Below are positions 12,225-16,623 of a stretch of DNA of 16,623 nt, piece after piece (the stretch's first letter is position 1; each line of letters begins with the position of its first letter). This DNA is from JBCBWG01 sp036804185 (lineage in GTDB: Bacteria > Pseudomonadota > Alphaproteobacteria > Rhizobiales > Hyphomicrobiaceae): positions 1 through 16,623 of the forward strand of contig JBHJOC010000079.1 of assembly GCA_050330095.1 (NCBI GenBank), given 5' to 3'. The translations under genes were made by a program, and so were the position numbers. Below the pieces are notes generated by a model, which saw only the letters and a program-made list of their open reading frames with translations, was not told where the DNA came from and did no database searches.

Positions 12225-15197
12225 TCAGTCGGCCAACGCCTCCGTCAGCAGCGCGAGTTGCTCATGCTGATGCTTGGAGGCAAGCCCTGTGGCAGTGGCC
12301 GCCGAGGCTGGGCGCCCGGCATAACGGGGCTGTGTGTGCGGGGAGCCGCAATGTTCCATGACCCAGCGCAGGTTGGGTTCGATGTATTGCCACGTGCCCA
12401 TGTTGCGGGGCTCTTCCTGACACCAGACAATCTCTGCACCCTTGAAACGCTCGAGCTCAGCGACGAGGGAGCGCGCAGGGAATGGGTAGAGCTGTTCGAC
12501 GCGGAGGATATAGATGTCGCTGCGGCCGAGTTCCTCGCGCTTGTCGAGGAGGTCATAGTAGACCTTGCCCGCGCACAGGACGACCCGCTTGATCTCATGA
12601 TCCGGCCTGAGTTCGATCGCTTCGGTGCTCTGCGGATGGCGCGAGCGGTCCGCGTCATCCCACAACAGCCTGTGAAACGTCGCGCCAGCAGCAAGCTCAT
12701 CGAGCCGCGAGACCACCTTACGATGCCGCAGCAGCGACTTCGGCGTCATCAGGATCAAAGGCTTGCGGAAGTTGCGTTTAAGCTGGCGGCGCAGGATATG
12801 GAAGTAATTGGCGGGCGTGGAACAGTTCGCGACCTGCCAATTGTCCTCCGCCGACATCTGCAGGAACCGCTCGAGTCGAGCCGATGAATGCTCGGGTCCC
12901 TGCCCCTCATAGCCATGCGGCAGGAGGCAGACAAGACCTGACATCCGCAACCACTTGCGCTCGCCAGACGAGAGGAACTGGTCGAACACCACTTGAGCCC
13001 CGTTGGCGAAATCGCCGAACTGTGCCTCCCACAGCGTCAGGCAGTTTGGCTCCGCAAGCGAATAGCCGTACTCGAAGCCGAGCACAGCCTCTTCAGACAG
13101 CATCGAATTGATGACCTCGAACCGCGCCTGGTCCGGCGAGATCCGCTTAAGCGGCGTGTAACGGCGCTCACTTTCCTGATCGATCAGAACAGCATGCCGC
13201 TGCGAGAACGTTCCACGCTCGACATCCTGTCCGGAGAGTCGGACGGGGTACTTTTCGGCAAGCAGGGTTGCGAACGCCAGATGCTCGGCCATCGCCCAAT
13301 CGACCCCCTCGCCACTTTCGACCATTTCGCGACGCCGTTCCAGCAGGCGGCGGACCGTTCGGTGCGGGTTGAAGTCCTCGGGGATCGTTGTGATGCTCCG
13401 GCCGATCTCCTTAAGCGTGGCAAGCTCGACGCCCGTATCACCACGACGCGCCTCGTCCTGGGCAAAACCGATGCCGGACCAACGGCCATCGAGCCAGTCG
13501 GCCTTGTTCGGCTTGTAGGAGTCCGCGCTCTCCAACTCGTGGTCGAGCTTGGCGCGGAAACTCGCCTTGAGATCATCCACCTCGTCCTGGCCCATGACGC
13601 CTTCACGGACGAGCTGGCTGCCATACCGCTCGACAACACTCGTATGGCCTTTGATCGCCTTGTACATCCGCGGTTGCGTGAACATCGGCTCATCGGACTC
13701 GTTGTGACCGAACCGACGGTAACAAAACATGTCGATCACGACCGGCTTCTGGAACTTCATCCGGAATTCGGTCGCGATCTTCGCGACATAGACGACCGCT
13801 TCGGGGTCGTCGCCGTTGACGTGGAAGATCGGCGCCTCGATCATCTTGGCCACGTCGGTGCAATAGGGTGATGAGCGCGAGAAGCGGGGATTTGTCGTAA
13901 AGCCGATCTGGTTGTTGATCACGAAGTGGATCGAACCGCCGGTGCGGTGACCCTTGAGGCCCGAAAGGCCAAAGCACTCCGCGACCACGCCTTGGCCCGC
14001 GAACGCTGCGTCACCATGGATCAGCAGCGGCAGAACCGCTGTCCGGTCCGTCGGCGCGCAGCCGAGCTGATCTTGCTTTGCGCGAACCTTGCCGAGCACA
14101 ACCGGGTCGACGATCTCCAGGTGCGAAGGGTTCGCCGTCAAGGAAAGATGGACGTTGTTTCCGTCGAACGAACGGTCGGACGAGGCGCCGAGGTGGTATT
14201 TAACGTCACCCGAGCCCTCGACGTCGTCGGGCTTGAACGACCCGCCCTTAAACTCGTTGAAGATGGCCCGATGGGGTTTGCCCATTACGTTGGAGAGCAC
14301 ATTGAGCCGACCGCGGTGCGCCATTCCGATCACAATCTCACGCAGACCCAATTGGCCGCCACGCTTGATGATCTGCTCGAGTGCCGGCACCATTGACTCG
14401 CCGCCGTCGAGACCGAAGCGCTTTGTGCCGGTATATTTCACATCGCAAAACTTCTCGAACATTTCGGCTTCGATGAGCTTGTTGAGGATCGCCTTCTTGC
14501 CCTCAACCGTGAACGAGATGTCTTTTTCTTCGCCTTCGATGCGCTCCTGGATCCAGGACTTTTGCGCTGGGGCCGAGATATGCGTGAACTCAACGCCGAT
14601 GTGGCGGCAGTAGGTGCGCTGCAAGATGCGCAGGATCTGACGGATCGTCGCCGTTTCAAGCCCGAGCACATAATCGATGAAGATCGGGCGATCGAGATCG
14701 GCCTCTGTAAACCCGTAGGTCTCCGGCCGCAGTTCATTGTGGATCACGCGCTCCGCGAGGTTAAGCGGATCGAGATCAGCCGCGAGGTGGCCGATCGCGC
14801 GATAGGCGCGGATCAGCATCAGGGCGCGGATCGAATCCTGCGTCGCGCGCAGCGATGCTGCCATCGAGAGCTCGACGCCGTTCGTCGAGGCACGCTGCTG
14901 GATCTGGTGTGAGAGATGCCGCTCTAGCCCGCTGTAATCCCCGGTCAGCGCCAAGACAACGTCGCGATTGCCTTCTGACTGGAGACTGTCGAGCGGTCGA
15001 CCCCATGACGGGCCGTCTGCGTTCGCTTCCGCTGAGCCGACATGTTCGTTCAGACTTTGGAAAAACAGACGCCACTCGTCCGAGACCGAGCCGGGGTTGC
15101 GCTCATATTGAGCTTGCATCTGCTCGATGTAGGCGGCGTTGGTTCCTTGAAGAAAAGACGTACGGGCGAACGCTTCGTTGAGCGCTTGACGTGCCAT
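12225..15197 (-). CDS. sucA: 2-Oxoglutarate dehydrogenase E1 component
   Basis: SucA is the ThDP-dependent E1 that decarboxylates 2-oxoglutarate and succinylates the lipoyl group of SucB. The 990-residue length fits the alphaproteobacterial enzyme. The N-terminal E2-binding segment (FLQGTNAAYIEQM, 15-27) is present, as is the DLDPL of the small domain at 141-145. The E1o motifs are KRFGLDGGES at 259-268, GMAHRGRLNVL at 291-301, HGDAAFAGQGVVAE at 394-407, HFVINNQIGFTT at 424-435, and the Mg/ThDP segment NGDDPEAV at 461-468. The C-terminal half carries the transketolase pyrimidine-binding domain and the typical CQEEPRNMGTWQYIEPNL ending. AGGA lies nine bases before the ATG. A 222-bp gap with a strong hairpin separates it from sucD upstream. 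Confidence 0.97.
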   Translation of the reverse strand: MARQALNEAFARTSFLQGTNAAYIEQMQAQYERNPGSVSDEWRLFFQSLNEHVGSAEANADGPSWGRPLDSLQSEGNRDVVLALTGDYSGLERHLSHQIQQRASTNGVELSMAASLRATQDSIRALMLIRAYRAIGHLAADLDPLNLAERVIHNELRPETYGFTEADLDRPIFIDYVLGLETATIRQILRILQRTYCRHIGVEFTHISAPAQKSWIQERIEGEEKDISFTVEGKKAILNKLIEAEMFEKFCDVKYTGTKRFGLDGGESMVPALEQIIKRGGQLGLREIVIGMAHRGRLNVLSNVMGKPHRAIFNEFKGGSFKPDDVEGSGDVKYHLGASSDRSFDGNNVHLSLTANPSHLEIVDPVVLGKVRAKQDQLGCAPTDRTAVLPLLIHGDAAFAGQGVVAECFGLSGLKGHRTGGSIHFVINNQIGFTTNPRFSRSSPYCTDVAKMIEAPIFHVNGDDPEAVVYVAKIATEFRMKFQKPVVIDMFCYRRFGHNESDEPMFTQPRMYKAIKGHTSVVERYGSQLVREGVMGQDEVDDLKASFRAKLDHELESADSYKPNKADWLDGRWSGIGFAQDEARRGDTGVELATLKEIGRSITTIPEDFNPHRTVRRLLERRREMVESGEGVDWAMAEHLAFATLLAEKYPVRLSGQDVERGTFSQRHAVLIDQESERRYTPLKRISPDQARFEVINSMLSEEAVLGFEYGYSLAEPNCLTLWEAQFGDFANGAQVVFDQFLSSGERKWLRMSGLVCLLPHGYEGQGPEHSSARLERFLQMSAEDNWQVANCSTPANYFHILRRQLKRNFRKPLILMTPKSLLRHRKVVSRLDELAAGATFHRLLWDDADRSRHPQSTEAIELRPDHEIKRVVLCAGKVYYDLLDKREELGRSDIYILRVEQLYPFPARSLVAELERFKGAEIVWCQEEPRNMGTWQYIEPNLRWVMEHCGSPHTQPRYAGRPASAATATGLASKHQHEQLALLTEALAD

Positions 15198-15333
15198 TCC
15201 GAGGTATCCTCAGGTCGCGTTGTTTCGTCGCGGGGCGTGCCGTTCAAGGCGGCACAAGTCCAGAGGCCCGCTTCTCAATCAACCCCTCACATAGTCCATG
15301 CAGCGTCGCGGTTTAACCCTCAAAATCCCAGAT

Positions 15334-15361
15334 GCCGGCCGATCCTGCGAGATCGGCCGGC
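15334..15361 (-). promoter_or_regulatory. Perfect hairpin between sucD and sucA
   Basis: GCCGGCCGATC (15334-15344) and GATCGGCCGGC (15351-15361) pair perfectly over 11 bp around CTGCGA. In the transcribed (minus) direction the stem starts 58 bases after the sucD stop codon. Only a TTTT run about ten bases beyond the stem follows, so it is not a classic terminator. It may be a weak terminator, an attenuator that lowers readthrough into sucA, or an mRNA-stabilising 3' structure for sucD. Confidence 0.5.
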
Positions 15362-15419
15362 CCAATCTAGGAGACGGGGATCACAATGGGGTTATTGCAA
15401 CTGGAGCCAGGCAACGACG

Positions 15420-16319
15420 TCAGGCGGCGATTGCGGCCTGAAGCGTGGTACCCAGCGCCGCGGGGCTATCAGCAACCAGGATCCCGGCCGAACGCATCGC
15501 TTCCATTTTCGAGCCGGCGTCGCCCTTACCACCCGAGACGATTGCGCCTGCGTGCCCCATGCGACGGCCTGGCGGTGCAGAAACACCGGCGATGAAGCCC
15601 GCCATCGGCTTCTTGCGGCCCTTCGCAGCCTCACGCTTGATGAACGCGGCAGCATCCTCCTCGGCGGCCCCCCCGATTTCGCCAATCATGATGATCGCGT
15701 CGGTCTCCGGGTCGGCGAGAAACATTTCGAGCACGTCGATGAACTCGGTGCCTTTTACTGGGTCACCACCGATGCCGACCGCAGTCGACTGGCCGAGCCC
15801 GACGTCCGAGGTCTGCTTCACCGCCTCGTACGTGAGCGTGCCCGAGCGCGAGACGATGCCGACGCGGCCATTGCGGAAAATGTTGCCGGGCATAATGCCG
15901 ATCTTGCATTGGTCGGGCGTCAGAACGCCGGGGCAGTTTGGGCCGATTAGGCGGGAGAACGAACCGTCGAGCGCGCGCTTCACCTTGATCATGTCCATCA
16001 CTGGAATGCCCTCGGTGATGCAGATGATCAGCGGGATCTCTGCGTCGATCGCTTCGAGGATGGCATCAGCTGCGAACGGCGGCGGCACGTAGATCGAGGT
16101 CGCATTGCAGCCCGTCTTCGCTTTCGCCTCGTGTACGGTGTCGAAGATCGGCAAATCGGCCAGGTCTTCAGCCGGGTGGCGCGTCCCGCCCTTGCCAGGG
16201 GTCACGCCGCCGACGACCTGTGTGCCGTATTTCCGGGCCTGCTGCGTGTGGAACGTGCCTTGCGAACCGGTGAAGCCTTGGCAGATCACCTTGGTGTTGC
16301 GGTCAACGAGAATGGCCAT
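15420..16319 (-). CDS. sucD: Succinyl-CoA synthetase, alpha subunit
   Basis: SucD is the CoA-binding, phosphorylated subunit of succinyl-CoA synthetase, which converts succinyl-CoA to succinate with formation of ATP or GTP. The 299-residue protein shows the N-terminal Rossmann-type CoA-binding domain (CQGFTGSQGTFHTQQA, 13-28, and GGVTPGKGG, 37-45). ITEGIPVMDM is at 101-110, LIGPNCPG at 124-131, and SRSGTLTYE at 157-165. The phosphorylated histidine H256 is in RRMGHAGAIVSGGKG at 252-266. The length is normal. The Shine-Dalgarno sequence is weak. Its partner sucC normally lies immediately upstream, but the 304 bp to the right edge of the window contain a different reading frame, so the beta subunit must be further upstream or elsewhere. 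A hairpin separates it from sucA downstream. Confidence 0.96.
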   Translation of the reverse strand: MAILVDRNTKVICQGFTGSQGTFHTQQARKYGTQVVGGVTPGKGGTRHPAEDLADLPIFDTVHEAKAKTGCNATSIYVPPPFAADAILEAIDAEIPLIICITEGIPVMDMIKVKRALDGSFSRLIGPNCPGVLTPDQCKIGIMPGNIFRNGRVGIVSRSGTLTYEAVKQTSDVGLGQSTAVGIGGDPVKGTEFIDVLEMFLADPETDAIIMIGEIGGAAEEDAAAFIKREAAKGRKKPMAGFIAGVSAPPGRRMGHAGAIVSGGKGDAGSKMEAMRSAGILVADSPAALGTTLQAAIAA

Positions 16320-16337
16320 GGGAATTGGGTCCGATCG

Positions 16338-16616
16338 TTAGGGTCCGATGAGGAGGTCTGGGAGTGACGAATTGCACCCGCGCACGGTTGCGTAGACTTG
16401 CAAATGATTGAAGCCTTCCGTGCAAACAAGTTCAACGCGATATTTTTCTACCGCCGCGAACGTCAGCTCTTCCCAATGGAAAACTTCGTAGCTTTGAACT
16501 GATGCCATGGTTCGAACCGCAACCTCGCTCGCATTGGCTAATACCGCATCATCCCGCAACAACCAAAGCGCGTCGACGGCAGCATACTTACTATTCCTAT
16601 GCCTTTTCCCAGGCAC
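16338..16616 (-). CDS. Small hypothetical protein upstream of sucD, possibly partial
   Basis: An open frame of 92 residues ends with TAA 18 bases before sucD. The GTG at 16616 is the most upstream start inside the window, but the frame stays open to the edge, so the protein may begin outside. An internal ATG at 16508 would give about 56 residues. No ribosome binding site can be judged. The sequence has a mixed, soluble-looking composition (for example SVQSYEVFHWEELTFAAVEK) and two cysteines. I do not recognise a family, and it is not the C-terminus of SucC. The DNA here is visibly less GC-rich than the suc genes, especially near 16560-16623. This could be a real small gene, the tail of a longer one, or non-coding DNA. 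Confidence 0.35.
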   Translation of the reverse strand: MPGKRHRNSKYAAVDALWLLRDDAVLANASEVAVRTMASVQSYEVFHWEELTFAAVEKYRVELVCTEGFNHLQVYATVRGCNSSLPDLLIGP

Positions 16617-16623
16617 CTTAAAC

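Noticed and set aside
12993..13871. Long open frame on the + strand antisense to sucA
   Set aside because: Same reasoning: it mirrors the codon structure of sucA and shows no recognisable protein features.

Overview
The window looks like chromosomal DNA of an alphaproteobacterium, most likely in the Hyphomicrobiales (Rhizobiales). This rests on high GC content, the sucD-sucA-sucB-(MAPEG)-lpd gene order with xerC nearby, DUF4174 and DUF2177 proteins, and a canonical CtrA-type box (TTAA-N7-TTAAC). Genus and species cannot be fixed from the sequence alone. I saw no rRNA, tRNA, CRISPR array, insertion sequence or prophage.

Left part (1-5516, mostly + strand). A HerA/DUF87-type P-loop ATPase is open to the left window edge. 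A hairpin-bearing leader follows, then two translationally coupled genes for the two halves of a small ThDP-dependent decarboxylase of the sulfopyruvate/phosphonopyruvate decarboxylase type. A small secreted four-cysteine protein lies on the minus strand. It diverges from an exported DUF4174 protein, which is followed by the tyrosine recombinase xerC. The CtrA-like box overlaps the DUF4174 stop codon and sits 57 bp before xerC, suggesting cell-cycle control of the recombinase.

Middle part (5517-7985). A DUF2177 membrane protein (minus) diverges from a large exported OmpA-family protein (plus) with a long Arg/Asp/Glu-rich low-complexity region containing a 59-bp internal duplication. The 295-bp gap between them holds an inverted repeat and a near-perfect 16-bp TetR-operator-like palindrome. 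The OmpA-like gene ends at a very clear intrinsic terminator.

Right part (7986-16623, all minus strand). Read in the direction of transcription, this is a TCA-cycle cluster: a small unknown ORF at the right edge, sucD, sucA, sucB, a MAPEG-family membrane protein, lpd, and an EamA-family (DMT) exporter. SucA, SucB and Lpd are E1, E2 and E3 of the 2-oxoglutarate dehydrogenase complex. They make succinyl-CoA, which SucCD converts to succinate with nucleotide triphosphate formation. sucC, normally directly upstream of sucD, is not in that position: the 304 bp there contain an unrelated, visibly less GC-rich ORF. A perfect 11-bp-stem hairpin lies between sucD and sucA.

Most of the window is housekeeping. 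The parts most worth a second look are the CtrA-like box before xerC, the basic low-complexity OmpA protein with its operator-like site, the orphan two-subunit ThDP decarboxylase, the HerA-like ATPase without a visible NurA partner, and the missing sucC.
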